Shown here: one piece after another, positions 8,738 through 18,154 of the stretch | Layout: every line of letters begins with the position of its first letter | How positions within the stretch are numbered: the stretch's first letter is position 1 | Source: Burkholderiales bacterium | GTDB lineage: Bacteria; Pseudomonadota; Gammaproteobacteria; Burkholderiales; JAEUOS01 | Assembly: GCA_016790635.1 (NCBI GenBank) | Contig: JAEUOR010000015.1 | Location: forward strand, 1-47,928 | DNA length: 47,928 nucleotides | Direction: 5' to 3' | Program-made: the position numbers and the translations under genes | Notes under the pieces: model-generated | Told to the model about the DNA's origin: nothing | The model's input: only the letters and a program-made list of their open reading frames with translations | Databases searched by the model: none

Positions 8738-9742
8738 TCAGGTTGGGAGAGTGGAGCGATGGAGGTGGGCACGCCAGCGACGATCAACCGCCAGAGCGGC
8801 GGCCGCGAGCAAAAGCGCAATTGTCGCAAGAATTGCATAACGAACGGGCGGCGATGCCGCGCGGGCGGCGAGGGCTCCGCCCGCGCAGGCTGCCATCAGA
8901 GCATATTCGACGGCAGCGAGCCTGGCGTGGCTATAGCCGCTGCGCACCAGACGCTGGTAGTAATGCTCTCGATGTGCCCGCCAGAAGGCCTCGCGACGCA
9001 GCATGCGCCGCGCGAGTGTGAGCGTCGCATCGACAGCGAAAGGGGCAAAGACCGCGACGGGAAACCAAAGCGGCCAGTAGCCCGCCAGGACACCTTCGAA
9101 GCCTAGTACGCCGGCCAGAAATCCGAGGGGCACCGAACCCGAATCACCCATGAAGATGCGCCCGCGCAGGTTGAAAACGAGGAAGGCGCATGCGGCGGCC
9201 GCGACGGAAAAACATGTCGCCGCGAAACCGGGTGCTGTCGACATCGACGCAACTCCGTAGGCGGAGAACCCGGCGGCAGCCATGCCTCCTGCGAGACCAT
9301 TGGCACCGTCCATGAAGTTGAAGAAGTTCGTGAATGCCACGATCGCGATTGTTGCGGACACCAAGTGCCACCACGGCGCGGTCTTGCCCGGCAGCAAAGC
9401 AACGAAAAGCCCTGCCGCAAAAATGTGTGCGACAAGGCGCACCAGGATGGGCAGTCCAGCGTGATCATCTGCGAGCGATATGCCTGCCAGGATGAGCGCG
9501 AGAGTGCATGCGTGAAGCGGCGTACTCCAATCGGGGCGCGCGAGGAAAGTCCATGCCAGCGCGGCCGCCACACCTGCAAGGATTGCCAGGCCACCGGTGC
9601 GGGGTGTCGGCGCTTCATGCAGGGAACGCTGGTTGGGAAAGTCCATGGCCCATTGCCAGCCGAAACGCACGATCCCCCAGGCGATCACCAAGGTCAGGAC
9701 GAATGCCGACATGGCTGCGGCGCCGATATCCGTGCCGGTCAT
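8738..9742 (-). CDS. Undecaprenyl-phosphate sugar-1-phosphate transferase (WecA/WbpL family)
   Basis: A polytopic membrane enzyme of 334 residues that would start glycan assembly by moving an N-acetylamino-sugar 1-phosphate from UDP to undecaprenyl phosphate. Family motifs are visible: HEAPTPRTGG at residues 42-51, the aspartate pair in ADDHAGLP near 92, NFFNFMDGANGLAGG at 139-153, FMGDSGSVPLGFL, and the cytoplasmic HREHYYQRL near 275. About ten hydrophobic helices surround them. With the 4,6-dehydratase just downstream, a 6-deoxy amino sugar such as QuiNAc or FucNAc is a reasonable first sugar, as for WbpL. Its ATG overlaps the upstream glycosyltransferase stop by four bases. Confidence 0.93.
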   Translation of the reverse strand: MTGTDIGAAAMSAFVLTLVIAWGIVRFGWQWAMDFPNQRSLHEAPTPRTGGLAILAGVAAALAWTFLARPDWSTPLHACTLALILAGISLADDHAGLPILVRLVAHIFAAGLFVALLPGKTAPWWHLVSATIAIVAFTNFFNFMDGANGLAGGMAAAGFSAYGVASMSTAPGFAATCFSVAAAACAFLVFNLRGRIFMGDSGSVPLGFLAGVLGFEGVLAGYWPLWFPVAVFAPFAVDATLTLARRMLRREAFWRAHREHYYQRLVRSGYSHARLAAVEYALMAACAGGALAARAASPPVRYAILATIALLLAAAALAVDRRWRAHLHRSTLPT

Positions 9743-10920
9743 GCGCGCGCCTTGAGGGCCGCCGGAAGGCGACTGCGGATCTCGCTGATCTGCCGGGCGA
9801 CAACGATGTGCTCGTCGTACAGCTCAAGGGCGCGCCTGCGCCCCGCACTGCCGAGCAAGGCACGCTGTTCGGGTGAGGCGATGAGGCGCGATAGCGCCGA
9901 CGAGAGCGCATTGGCGTCGCGTGCCGGCACGAGGTGCCCTGTGACACCTTCGACGACTTCTTCTCGAGATCCGCGGATATCGGTTGCGACAACTGGCAGC
10001 CCGGACATCATTGCTTCGATGATGGTGCGCGGCATGCCTTCCCGATACGAAGGTAGGGTGAAGATATCCATCGCGCCAAGCAAATCCGGCACGTCCGTGC
10101 GCATCCCGGTGAGTACGAGGCGTGGGCCGAGGGTGCTTCGCGCGTGCTGAAGTTCGGACTCGACGCCGTCGGCGTGGTCACTCGAGAGCCGGTCGCCAAC
10201 GGCGACAAACCAGGCTTGAGGGTGGCGTTCCGCGAGTTGACATGCGGCACTGAAGTACTCCCGATAGCCCTTCTCGTCGACCATGCGTCCTACTATTCCG
10301 ACGACAACCGCTTCAATCGGGATGCCGAGTTTCGCGCGGGTGCTCGCGCGCTGCTCGGGGAATACGCCCCGGAAGCGGGCAGGATCGACGCCGTTGCCGA
10401 TCGCAATGACACTTGCCGATTCCAGCAAGCCAAGCTCGACTGCGGCGCGCGCGTCCTCTTCACTCTGGGTAAAAAGCAGGTCGGTCAGCCTGCCGCCCAG
10501 CCATTCCAGCGCGATGAAAAGCCGGCGAGGCATCGGCGACATATGCTCGTGGAAATAGAACCCGTGCGCCGTGTAGACCACCATCGGAACTCCAGCGATC
10601 CGTGCGGCGATCCTTCCGAGCAGCGCGGCTACCGGAGTATGCGCATGCAGAACGTCGAAGCGCTCCCGACGAAATAGCCTTACCAGGCGAAACAGTGAGG
10701 GCAAATGGCGCATGGGGTTGAGGCCGCGCGAAATCGGCACGATCTTGACGCGCTTTCCATTTGCTCGAAGTACGGGCACGTAGGGCCCGTCGGAGCAAAC
10801 GCATGTGACACGCCAGCCCTGGCTGACCATGCCCTCGACGAGTGCAGTGAGGAAATGCTGCACGGTGAAGTCGACTGCCGCCAGTTGGCATATGGAGAGC
10901 GGCTCGCGGCGGGATTCCAT
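9739..10920 (-). CDS. Glycosyltransferase family 4
   Basis: A 393-residue GT-B retaining glycosyltransferase. N-terminal domain: LHAHTPVAALLGRIAARIAG and YTAHGFYFHE. C-terminal domain: VVGIVGRMVDEKGY followed by LPSYREGMPRTIIEAM, the E-x7-E motif that binds the nucleotide sugar. This arrangement resembles the PglA/WbpH-like transferases that add the second sugar onto an undecaprenyl-diphosphate monosaccharide, and the gene directly precedes the initiating transferase. Donor sugar not predictable. A 40-base gap separates it from the upstream gene. Confidence 0.9.
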   Translation of the reverse strand: MESRREPLSICQLAAVDFTVQHFLTALVEGMVSQGWRVTCVCSDGPYVPVLRANGKRVKIVPISRGLNPMRHLPSLFRLVRLFRRERFDVLHAHTPVAALLGRIAARIAGVPMVVYTAHGFYFHEHMSPMPRRLFIALEWLGGRLTDLLFTQSEEDARAAVELGLLESASVIAIGNGVDPARFRGVFPEQRASTRAKLGIPIEAVVVGIVGRMVDEKGYREYFSAACQLAERHPQAWFVAVGDRLSSDHADGVESELQHARSTLGPRLVLTGMRTDVPDLLGAMDIFTLPSYREGMPRTIIEAMMSGLPVVATDIRGSREEVVEGVTGHLVPARDANALSSALSRLIASPEQRALLGSAGRRRALELYDEHIVVARQISEIRSRLPAALKARA

Positions 10921-10960
10921 TCTTTGGTGCGGCCTGTATTTGCTCGGACTCGCGATTCGG

Positions 10961-12172
10961 CTAGGAGTTCAGACGCCTGGACAGGCACAGTCCGACTTCG
11001 AGGCGGCGCGAGAAAGCCTCGACCGAGTAGTGCCGTTCCACGTAGCGACGACCGCGCACGCCCAAGTCCCTCAGCCGGCTCCGCTCGCGGACAAATCGAC
11101 TCAAGGTGGCTCCGATGCTCAACGTGTCGATGCGAACAATGGGGCATTCGTCCGGGGCCAGCAGATACGACTCCTTGCGAATAAAGCACATTACCGGCTT
11201 TCCGAGTGCCATTGCCTCAAGGGCGAAGTAGCCGTGAAAGCCGATCATGCATTGGTCGAAGATGACATCCGCCGTACGGTAGATTCGCAAGGCCTCCTCG
11301 TTGGGCACCTTGTGCACCATCACGAGTTCGATCGGCACACCCGAATCGACCAGGCGCCGGACAGCCTGCTCGAGAAATTTGGTTCCCTTGAAGTCGCGGT
11401 GATTGGGGGCGTGCACGACGCGCAGAGGCCGGCTGTCGTCACCATCCGGGAACGAAGGGCGGTACTTTGCGCCCGCGTCGGCATCGAGGTCGATCGGCCA
11501 AAAGTAAGTCTCGGCGTTTGATCCTGGCACATATTCGATCATGTCGCCCATGGAAAACACAGCCGTTGCGTTTCGAACTAGGTTGTGCGCATATCGGACG
11601 CGCGTCGCCTCGTCGCAAACGCATGCCGCTCCGACTTGCCGGCAATCGGTGCAGCAGTTCGGGTCGCCGAGCATGAGGGTGGCATGCCGGCTGCGTACGT
11701 CCGCGCCATATGTCCAAAGAAAGTGCTCGATACGAAAGACTCGGTAGGCGAAGAGTTCGAGAGGGTTGTACTGCAGATGCCGGATTTGCGGGAGGACGCC
11801 GCGATCACAGAACGAATGGATGCGCTCGGCACGCATGCACAGCCACACGAATACCGCGTAGGGTAGAAGTCTGCCTACGACAGGCAAACTGCGCCACCGA
11901 CTCAAGTTGATATCGAAGCGATCAGTGATATAGGAGGTGTCGAGCACCAGCGACCTGGCATCGACGCCAAGCATGCGCTCTGCCTTCGCCTTGATCGGCA
12001 AGGTCAATACAGGGGTTCCGGTCCAGTAGCTGCGCATCGGGCTTGACCGGACACGCCGTGCCCAACGCACCGGTTGGACCAGAACGGCCGTGACCAGGGC
12101 AAGGGCGGACAGCGTGTAGACAACCGCCAAGGACGGGAATGATCGTTGTCGCAAGTGTTCCCGGGTAAGCAC
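10961..12172 (-). CDS. Glycosyltransferase-like protein with N-terminal membrane helix and cysteine cluster
   Basis: A 403-residue protein starting at GTG 12172. Residues 15-33 form a likely membrane anchor. The C-terminal half looks like a GT-B donor domain: VVHAPNHRDFKGTKFLEQAV, RIYRTADVIFDQ, then GYFALEAMALGKPVMCF, with a conserved glutamate. The same block recurs in the protein at 36422-37567, so the two belong to one family. Between the halves, near residues 173-186, sits a cysteine cluster CC-x2-C-x6-C-x-C, which might bind metal. I infer transfer of a sugar to the repeat unit; donor and linkage are unknown. Confidence 0.72.
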   Translation of the reverse strand: MLTREHLRQRSFPSLAVVYTLSALALVTAVLVQPVRWARRVRSSPMRSYWTGTPVLTLPIKAKAERMLGVDARSLVLDTSYITDRFDINLSRWRSLPVVGRLLPYAVFVWLCMRAERIHSFCDRGVLPQIRHLQYNPLELFAYRVFRIEHFLWTYGADVRSRHATLMLGDPNCCTDCRQVGAACVCDEATRVRYAHNLVRNATAVFSMGDMIEYVPGSNAETYFWPIDLDADAGAKYRPSFPDGDDSRPLRVVHAPNHRDFKGTKFLEQAVRRLVDSGVPIELVMVHKVPNEEALRIYRTADVIFDQCMIGFHGYFALEAMALGKPVMCFIRKESYLLAPDECPIVRIDTLSIGATLSRFVRERSRLRDLGVRGRRYVERHYSVEAFSRRLEVGLCLSRRLNS

Positions 12173-12212
12173 CCAAGCTCAGTAAGAGTTTCCCATAGAT
12201 GCTGCTAGACCC

Positions 12213-13706
12213 TTACGGGCTCGCGGTTTTCCAGGGAAGCCACCCAAGGACCTTCTTGCGCTCGCCCTGCGTAAGGCCGAAGCGGTAGGCAAACCCGGCC
12301 AACAGCGGTGTGTACAGCAGGGCGACCGCACTCGCCTCCAAAAAACCCATGGTGCGCACCATCCAGACACCCGAGCCCGCAAGAAGGAAGATTCCCGCCA
12401 TGAACCCGCTGGCAGCGGCGAATCGGAAGGGGATGGGGTACAGGCGTCGAGCGAAGTGATTGTAGGCAAGGGCTTGCGCGTACATTGCGCCCAGAAGTGC
12501 GATCACTGCCCCCCATGCGCCGAGGCGGGGAACCAGGGCAAGCGCCGCACAGCCATAGGCGACGAACGCAATCAGTTGCGCATAAGAAATGAACTTCGTG
12601 CGCTTGCTGATGGCGATGCCGATGCCGAGGATGTTGTTGCCCTCCTGAACGAGGTAGGCGGCAACAAGGACGAATACAAGCGCGTATGCGGGGTGGTACG
12701 GTGGCGGCGCGATGATAATCAGGAGCGGTTTTGCGTAGACCGCGAGCAACGCGCCAGCCAGCCCCAGGCCCGCGCAAAAAAGGCTGTAGGTGCGGGCATA
12801 GATCATGCGCGCGTCGTCTTGCTTCATGATGGATAGCGCGAAGGGATCCCAGGCAAGGCGAAACGCCGTCGTGAAGAGCAGAATGACCGAGGCGACGCGA
12901 ACACCAATGGCGAACTGTCCTTGCTGGGCCAGCGAGGAGTAATAGTTGAGCAGGAACGGACTTGACTGGACAATCAACCATCCTAGGACACCCGAAGGAA
13001 ACTGAGGGAGGCAGTAAGCGAAAAACTGGCCAAGGTCGTGGCGGGAGAAACGCAACCCGAAGCTCCCGGCATTTGCGACCAAACCAGCCGCGCAGGCCAC
13101 GATGCTGGCCACGACTCCGCACCACAACGCTCCTTCAATGCCAAGGCGCAGGAAGTAAACAAGTACGATGAACAGGACGACGTTGAGTACCGCGACGCCG
13201 GTGCTGATCGCCGTGAATGCCCAAGGACGGCGGTTCATTCGCAGCAGCGAGCGCAAGTAGACGTCGAGGACGGAGAAAAAAACCCCTAGCGCAAGTATCC
13301 GAAAGTAGGCAGTGAAGCCATAGCGCTTGTCCCCGTCGTGCGCTCCCGAGTCGTGCATTAGCAATAGCGTCTCGATGCGCGGAGCGCAAAGCCACACCAG
13401 TCCCGAGTACAGCAGTCCGTTGAGAACCAGAAACCAGAATGCTGTCGACAGGACCCGCTTGCGGACGACGGGATCGTCGTACTCGAAGTACTGGCGAAAT
13501 ACACCGGAGCTGAGATTGAGGGCCACGATCACGCTGAGGAACCCCATCACGGTCTGGGTCAACATGATGACCCCATAGTCCTCCGGCAAAAAGATACGGG
13601 TAGCGATCGGTGCGGTGATAAGTCCGGTGAGACTGTTGAGGGCGAACCCGGTGCCATAGACCAGGGCGTCCTTCGACAGCCCTTTCATGTGGCGCGTGAA
13701 GCTCAT
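12213..13706 (-). CDS. Oligosaccharide flippase (Wzx/RfbX, MATE-like)
   Basis: A 497-residue integral membrane protein with about 12-14 hydrophobic helices. It opens MSFTRHMKGLSKDALVYGTG and continues TAPIATRIFLPEDYG, the N-terminal pattern of polysaccharide exporters of the Wzx family, which flip undecaprenyl-linked repeat units to the periplasm. I use the ATG at 13706, which overlaps the upstream stop (ATGA); the frame is open for another 135 codons but those lie inside the upstream gene. The C-terminal half carries the polysaccharide-biosynthesis C-domain helices. Its presence argues for a Wzx/Wzy-type assembly route rather than an ABC transporter, which I do not see. Confidence 0.9.
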   Translation of the reverse strand: MSFTRHMKGLSKDALVYGTGFALNSLTGLITAPIATRIFLPEDYGVIMLTQTVMGFLSVIVALNLSSGVFRQYFEYDDPVVRKRVLSTAFWFLVLNGLLYSGLVWLCAPRIETLLLMHDSGAHDGDKRYGFTAYFRILALGVFFSVLDVYLRSLLRMNRRPWAFTAISTGVAVLNVVLFIVLVYFLRLGIEGALWCGVVASIVACAAGLVANAGSFGLRFSRHDLGQFFAYCLPQFPSGVLGWLIVQSSPFLLNYYSSLAQQGQFAIGVRVASVILLFTTAFRLAWDPFALSIMKQDDARMIYARTYSLFCAGLGLAGALLAVYAKPLLIIIAPPPYHPAYALVFVLVAAYLVQEGNNILGIGIAISKRTKFISYAQLIAFVAYGCAALALVPRLGAWGAVIALLGAMYAQALAYNHFARRLYPIPFRFAAASGFMAGIFLLAGSGVWMVRTMGFLEASAVALLYTPLLAGFAYRFGLTQGERKKVLGWLPWKTASP

Positions 13707-15268
13707 TGCGCCCGCATGTCTGGCGGCACGGAATAAGCCACGTAGTCGTCGCTCTCGTGGATTTTCTCGAGCGGGGAAAAGTCGTATGTCCAGGTATCCA
13801 TGATGTTCAGCGTGATCTTGCTGCAGATCACGTGAGTGACGCCATGGCGCTTGAATAGCCCGCGATAGTCGCGCTTCAGGAATGGAAATTCCTCGAAGTA
13901 GTCCTCGTACAACTTTGTGGAAATGACCCCGGGTTGGTACCAGAACGAGCGACAGGTGCTGCGCGCGCACAGGTCGGCACCTGTTCCAATGCTGACCGGA
14001 AAGACCACGGCGTTGTCCGGCAGGCGCGCTGCGGCAATGAACTCCGCCAGCACGTCTGTCTTGGGCCAGATACGCAGGTGTGGGATGGCGATGAACTGGA
14101 AGACCAGCCACATTGCCAAGGTCTGCATGACGTAGAGGGCGATACCCAGGTTACGCAGGTCGGAGGCTACATGTCCCGCCAGCAAGGCGATGGAAACCGG
14201 AAACAGGAAATACAGGTTGTACTCGAGATAGCGATAGGACTCACCGAGGTGATTGAACGCCTCGGTGCTGGTAAGCACGTACACGATAAGCGTCGCCAGG
14301 ACAGGCGCAAGCAAGAAAAGTCGAAGTCCGTCGAGGGGAGCCGAGCAAAGCGCAAATGCCACAAGCAGAACGAGCTCGGGAAAGAAAGCAAACAGTCGCA
14401 CGGGCTCGCGGTGGATCATGGTCCACACGGCGCGCCGCAGCGTGCCGGTAGCCCGTAATTCCTTCAGGCTGACGAAGGTGCTCAACATGGAACGCACCCA
14501 CTTTGCCGGCTTGGTCAGCGTCTTGTAGAGCTTCCACTGAATGACGGTATGCCGCAAGCCGCGATAAAGGTGATCTCGCGATATCGCAAAGGCGAGGACT
14601 ACGCTTGCCGCCAGCACCCAAAGCGGCGTTGCACTCCACAGGAACAGTGCGAGTAAGGGTATGGTGAAAACCATTGCCTGGCGCGCGAAGATCGAAGAAA
14701 TCAGCGCAAGTGCACCTGCTGCTGCGGCGAGGCAGAGCGACAATGGGTCATTCCAAATCATGCCAGCCACCAGGAAAAGCATGTGCGCAGCACAGGCCAT
14801 CCGTGCGAGCAGTCTTTCCGAAAGCTTGACGTAGGCAATCGCCGGGCCGTCAAAGATCAAATTCGAGGTTGAAAGTAGAAAAAGCGTGGCGCCGATCGCG
14901 AGTACTGCCCAACCGTCGCGTCCGAGCAACTCACGCTCGATGTAGTGAAGATAGGCGAAGAACACACCTGAAAAAAGGGCAAAAATGACCAGATTCGGCA
15001 ACCAGGGCCTTGTCCTCACCACATGAAGCGGGAACAGGCGCGCGAATCGGTGAAATCCAAGGGGGTAGGAGATTGGCTCGTCGTCGATCACGTACTGTTC
15101 CACGTAGCGCGAGCGCGGGTCCTTGCTGAGCTGCCGGATCATCGCGAAGTGAATCGAAGAGTCGCCTGCGAAACCCTGCAAGAACCAATTGCGATTGAGC
15201 CAGACTGCCATGGCGCGTACGCCCAAAGCAAGGGCTGCGCCGAGAGCGAAGATCATTGCGTATTGCAT
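13703..15268 (-). CDS. Large polytopic membrane protein, GT-C glycosyltransferase-like or Wzy-like
   Basis: A 521-residue protein with roughly ten to twelve membrane helices and a soluble C-terminal domain of about 100 residues. Near residue 36 an acidic GDSSIHFAMI segment follows the first helix, and PISYPLGFHRF comes shortly after; acidic residues in the first periplasmic loop and a small C-terminal soluble domain are typical of GT-C enzymes that use lipid-linked sugars. I do not recognise a named family. Lying between Wzx and the decoration cassette, it could be the repeat-unit polymerase, which is otherwise missing here, or a periplasmic sugar-modifying transferase. It overlaps wzx by four bases and follows the upstream gene by two. 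Confidence 0.6.
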   Translation of the reverse strand: MQYAMIFALGAALALGVRAMAVWLNRNWFLQGFAGDSSIHFAMIRQLSKDPRSRYVEQYVIDDEPISYPLGFHRFARLFPLHVVRTRPWLPNLVIFALFSGVFFAYLHYIERELLGRDGWAVLAIGATLFLLSTSNLIFDGPAIAYVKLSERLLARMACAAHMLFLVAGMIWNDPLSLCLAAAAGALALISSIFARQAMVFTIPLLALFLWSATPLWVLAASVVLAFAISRDHLYRGLRHTVIQWKLYKTLTKPAKWVRSMLSTFVSLKELRATGTLRRAVWTMIHREPVRLFAFFPELVLLVAFALCSAPLDGLRLFLLAPVLATLIVYVLTSTEAFNHLGESYRYLEYNLYFLFPVSIALLAGHVASDLRNLGIALYVMQTLAMWLVFQFIAIPHLRIWPKTDVLAEFIAAARLPDNAVVFPVSIGTGADLCARSTCRSFWYQPGVISTKLYEDYFEEFPFLKRDYRGLFKRHGVTHVICSKITLNIMDTWTYDFSPLEKIHESDDYVAYSVPPDMRAQ

Positions 15269-15270
15269 GC

Positions 15271-17523
15271 TTAGGGCCAGCGCGGCAGGGGCCGCAATAG
15301 ACTGCCTAGGAAAAACTCGGAGTACGGTGCCGTATCGGTGTTGACCGGTACATCGCGCGTAGCCTGCAGGATAGTCGACCGATCGCCCACTCGCGGCCGG
15401 TCGAACGGCCGCATGTCGGCAGCGACATTTGCAGGAAGGGTGCGCGCCAGCGCGTCGTAGAGAGGGCGCGAGAACTGCAGGCGATTGTTAGAGGCCACCA
15501 TGAAGTAGCTGTAAAGCTCGACCTGCGGAAAAGCGGTTGCAAGGGACTTGCGCACTCCTCCAGTCCAATCGTCTCCGCACCACACGAGCAATGCGCCACC
15601 TGGATTCAGGGCGCGCCCGGCCAGCTCGAAAAAGTCTTTCGAGTACAGGTTGTTGCTAAATCCGCTGCGACTGCGAATCGGATCCATGGAAATCAGGTCG
15701 TAGCGGTGCTTTGCGCGATGCAGGAAGCGGCGGCCGTCGTCAAATACAAAGGTGAGACGTGGATCCCGGGCGCGAGACGCGAGCGCATCAATCTTCATCA
15801 AATTGTCGAATGCGGTCTTGTTGAGTTCGACCACTGTGATGCTCTTGAGCCGGTCGTCTGCCAGCAAGGCCTCGACGAGGGCGCCTGCGCCGTAGCCGAT
15901 CACGAGCACGTCGCGCGGGGCCTCGAGATACGCGAGTGCAACCAGTGCCTCGTGAACATATCCTCCTCCCGGGCGTGTTCCGTGCGAGCTTCCGTTGATG
16001 ATGTTGTTGAGTGTCTTGCCATCATCGAAGACCATGGCCACGCCCTCCAGCCCTTCGGCGAAGTGCATGCGCTTGTCCGGATGAGAAGGGTGAATGCGTC
16101 GATAGAAATCGGTGGCGAGCGGTGCAACGAGGATGGCAAGCGCCATTGCCGATACGCCGATCGCCGGGAGCCACCGCGAAGATGGTTCGCCATTGCTGCG
16201 TCGCCGCACCAGGAGGAGCAGGATCCCTTGCAACATGCAGAATCCTGCGAACACTGCGGTAGTGCCGAAGGCAGGAAGAAGAATGAACTGCGTGACGATG
16301 CCGCCAAGGGTGTTGCCTGCAATTGTCGAGGCGTACCCAAGGCTCGCGCCCTGCTCGTCACCGTCCTGCGCTGCCAGTGCGATCCCGACCGGAAAAGCGG
16401 CTCCCATCAAGAACGTAGGTACCAGCAGGAGAAGCGCCGGCCAGAACGCAATGAGCATCAACGAGATTGCCGTGCTGCGGTAGGCCTCTCGGCCGCTCCA
16501 ATCCGCGGGATTGCCTATCCAGGGAAGGATGTCGAAGCTTTGCGAAAAGCGGATAAGAGTGGCCAGCGGCTTGTTGTCCCAGCCGACGTAAAGCAGCAAT
16601 ACGGCACTGATCGCGCTGATTCCGATCAGTGCGTTGAGCAGGAGGTAGAAGTCGAATTCATGCCCGGCCCAGCGCCGCAGGCCGCGCCGGTGCAGCCATA
16701 GGCTGCCCAGGCCGATGCCGAGGAGGTAGATTGCAAGAATGGTGGAGAAGCTGTACGCTGAATCCTTGAGCAGCACCGCAGCGACGCGATACCACACGAT
16801 CTGGTAGCCGATCGCAAGGAATCCGTTGGCCATGAGCAGCAGGAGCACCAAGCGCCGCGGCCGCGCGACGCCGGCTGGCGTGGCGATCCGCGCGACGGCC
16901 CCATCGCCGCGCACGACGAGGAAGAGCGCCGCTGCCAGGAGGATGTTCAGCGCCGCGGCGATCTTTATCGCGCCGGAGATGCCGTACAGGGACAGCAGTG
17001 CGTAGCCACAGACCAGCGCTCCCGCAGAGGCCCCCAGTGTGTTGGCGAAATAGTAGCTGGTCGTGTCGCGCAGGATGTCGGGGTCGTAGCGCCGCATTGC
17101 ACCGATCGCGATCGGCAAAGTCATGCCCATCAGCATCGTCGGTACCAGGAGCACGGCGAATGCGCACACGAAAGTGAGGGCATAGCCAGCACCGGCGGTT
17201 GCCTCACCCAGCCGGCCGAGGAGAGGCAGGCTTGTGACTCCGAACAAAGCGATGCCTACTTCTACCGCCGCATAGAGCTTGAGCGGACTGGCGGCGCGCC
17301 GCACGAGGTGGCCGCCAGCGAGTGCGCCGAGGCCCAGGCCAAGCATGAATGCGCTCACCACCAGGGCGATCGAGATGGCGCCTACGCCGTAGTAAACGCT
17401 GAGCATGCGCTGCCAGCACACCTGATAGATCAGTGCCGCGGTGCCTGAACCGAAGAAGATGGCGTACAGCGCGAGACCCAGCCCCACGTGTCGGTTACCA
17501 CGCACCGCGGCGACTTCCTGCAT
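15271..17523 (-). CDS. Membrane protein fused to a spermidine-synthase-like domain
   Basis: A 750-residue protein. The first 480 residues or so contain about 12-14 hydrophobic helices resembling the MFS-like half of fused spermidine synthases (it opens with ALYAIFFGSGTAALIYQVCW). The last 270 residues are a class I methyltransferase-like, polyamine-synthase fold: DVLVIGYGAGALVEAL for cofactor binding, ITVVELNKTAFD, FDDGRRFLH, and SMDPIRSRSGFSNNLYSKDF, where polyamine synthases have their catalytic aspartate. True SpeE enzymes have a GGGDG cofactor loop; here it reads GYGAG. Members of this fused family are common but mostly of unknown function. Its location among glycan-modifying genes suggests transfer of an aminopropyl, methyl or similar group from an S-adenosyl donor to a membrane-linked glycan, which is inference. 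Confidence 0.78.
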   Translation of the reverse strand: MQEVAAVRGNRHVGLGLALYAIFFGSGTAALIYQVCWQRMLSVYYGVGAISIALVVSAFMLGLGLGALAGGHLVRRAASPLKLYAAVEVGIALFGVTSLPLLGRLGEATAGAGYALTFVCAFAVLLVPTMLMGMTLPIAIGAMRRYDPDILRDTTSYYFANTLGASAGALVCGYALLSLYGISGAIKIAAALNILLAAALFLVVRGDGAVARIATPAGVARPRRLVLLLLMANGFLAIGYQIVWYRVAAVLLKDSAYSFSTILAIYLLGIGLGSLWLHRRGLRRWAGHEFDFYLLLNALIGISAISAVLLLYVGWDNKPLATLIRFSQSFDILPWIGNPADWSGREAYRSTAISLMLIAFWPALLLLVPTFLMGAAFPVGIALAAQDGDEQGASLGYASTIAGNTLGGIVTQFILLPAFGTTAVFAGFCMLQGILLLLVRRRSNGEPSSRWLPAIGVSAMALAILVAPLATDFYRRIHPSHPDKRMHFAEGLEGVAMVFDDGKTLNNIINGSSHGTRPGGGYVHEALVALAYLEAPRDVLVIGYGAGALVEALLADDRLKSITVVELNKTAFDNLMKIDALASRARDPRLTFVFDDGRRFLHRAKHRYDLISMDPIRSRSGFSNNLYSKDFFELAGRALNPGGALLVWCGDDWTGGVRKSLATAFPQVELYSYFMVASNNRLQFSRPLYDALARTLPANVAADMRPFDRPRVGDRSTILQATRDVPVNTDTAPYSEFFLGSLLRPLPRWP

Positions 17524-17527
17524 CGAG

Positions 17528-18154
17528 CTAGTCCTTGTAGATGATCACGTCATAGCGACGGTTGATGGTGCGCTTCAATCGCCCTTGCGCCGCGATGCTG
17601 TAGGGGAAGCCAAGAGAGTCGAGCAGGTCGACCAACTGGTGTCTATCAAACCAAAGATAAGGGCTCTGGGCGGGGGGCACCCCGATCGGCAGGTCGCCGA
17701 CGAGGAGGATTCCGTCGCGACGCAGCAACGACAGGCAGGATTCGGTTACTTCACGCAGATATGCCAAATCCGGGAAGTAGTGGGCGACGCTGAACATGAG
17801 TATGCGATCGAAACTTTCGCCGCTGAATGGCAACTCGTGGGCGGGGCATAGGTGGGTAGTGGCCTTGCCCGGGTAGCGTGCGAGCAAAGTACGGCTGATG
17901 TCCGTGCCGACGGCGCGTGCAACCCTCTTCTCGATCTCCAGGAGGGTCATACCGGAGCCGCATCCTATGTCGAGAACCTCATGAAGAGGATCAAGCTCAA
18001 GGCGCTCGAGAAGGGGGCGCACGACCGCCTGCAAGTATTGTTCTCGAGGGATGGGTATGCCGCCCACACAGTAGCCGTTGAGTTCGACCGGGTTGTCAAT
18101 ACCTGCTTTCGCATCCCAGTGTGCGGTCCAGTCTGCAATGGTTCGGGTACTCAC
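17528..18154 (-). CDS. Class I SAM-dependent methyltransferase
   Basis: A 208-residue methyltransferase of the Methyltransf_11 type. The SAM-binding motif VLDIGCGSGMTLLEIEKRV lies near residue 60, VGTDIS supplies the acidic residue for the ribose, and SFDRILMFSVAHYFPDL is the motif after the next strand. The GTG start overlaps the upstream wbqC-like stop (GTGA). Placed inside the decoration series, it probably methylates a sugar hydroxyl or carboxyl group, but the sequence does not reveal the acceptor. Confidence 0.82.
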   Translation of the reverse strand: MSTRTIADWTAHWDAKAGIDNPVELNGYCVGGIPIPREQYLQAVVRPLLERLELDPLHEVLDIGCGSGMTLLEIEKRVARAVGTDISRTLLARYPGKATTHLCPAHELPFSGESFDRILMFSVAHYFPDLAYLREVTESCLSLLRRDGILLVGDLPIGVPPAQSPYLWFDRHQLVDLLDSLGFPYSIAAQGRLKRTINRRYDVIIYKD

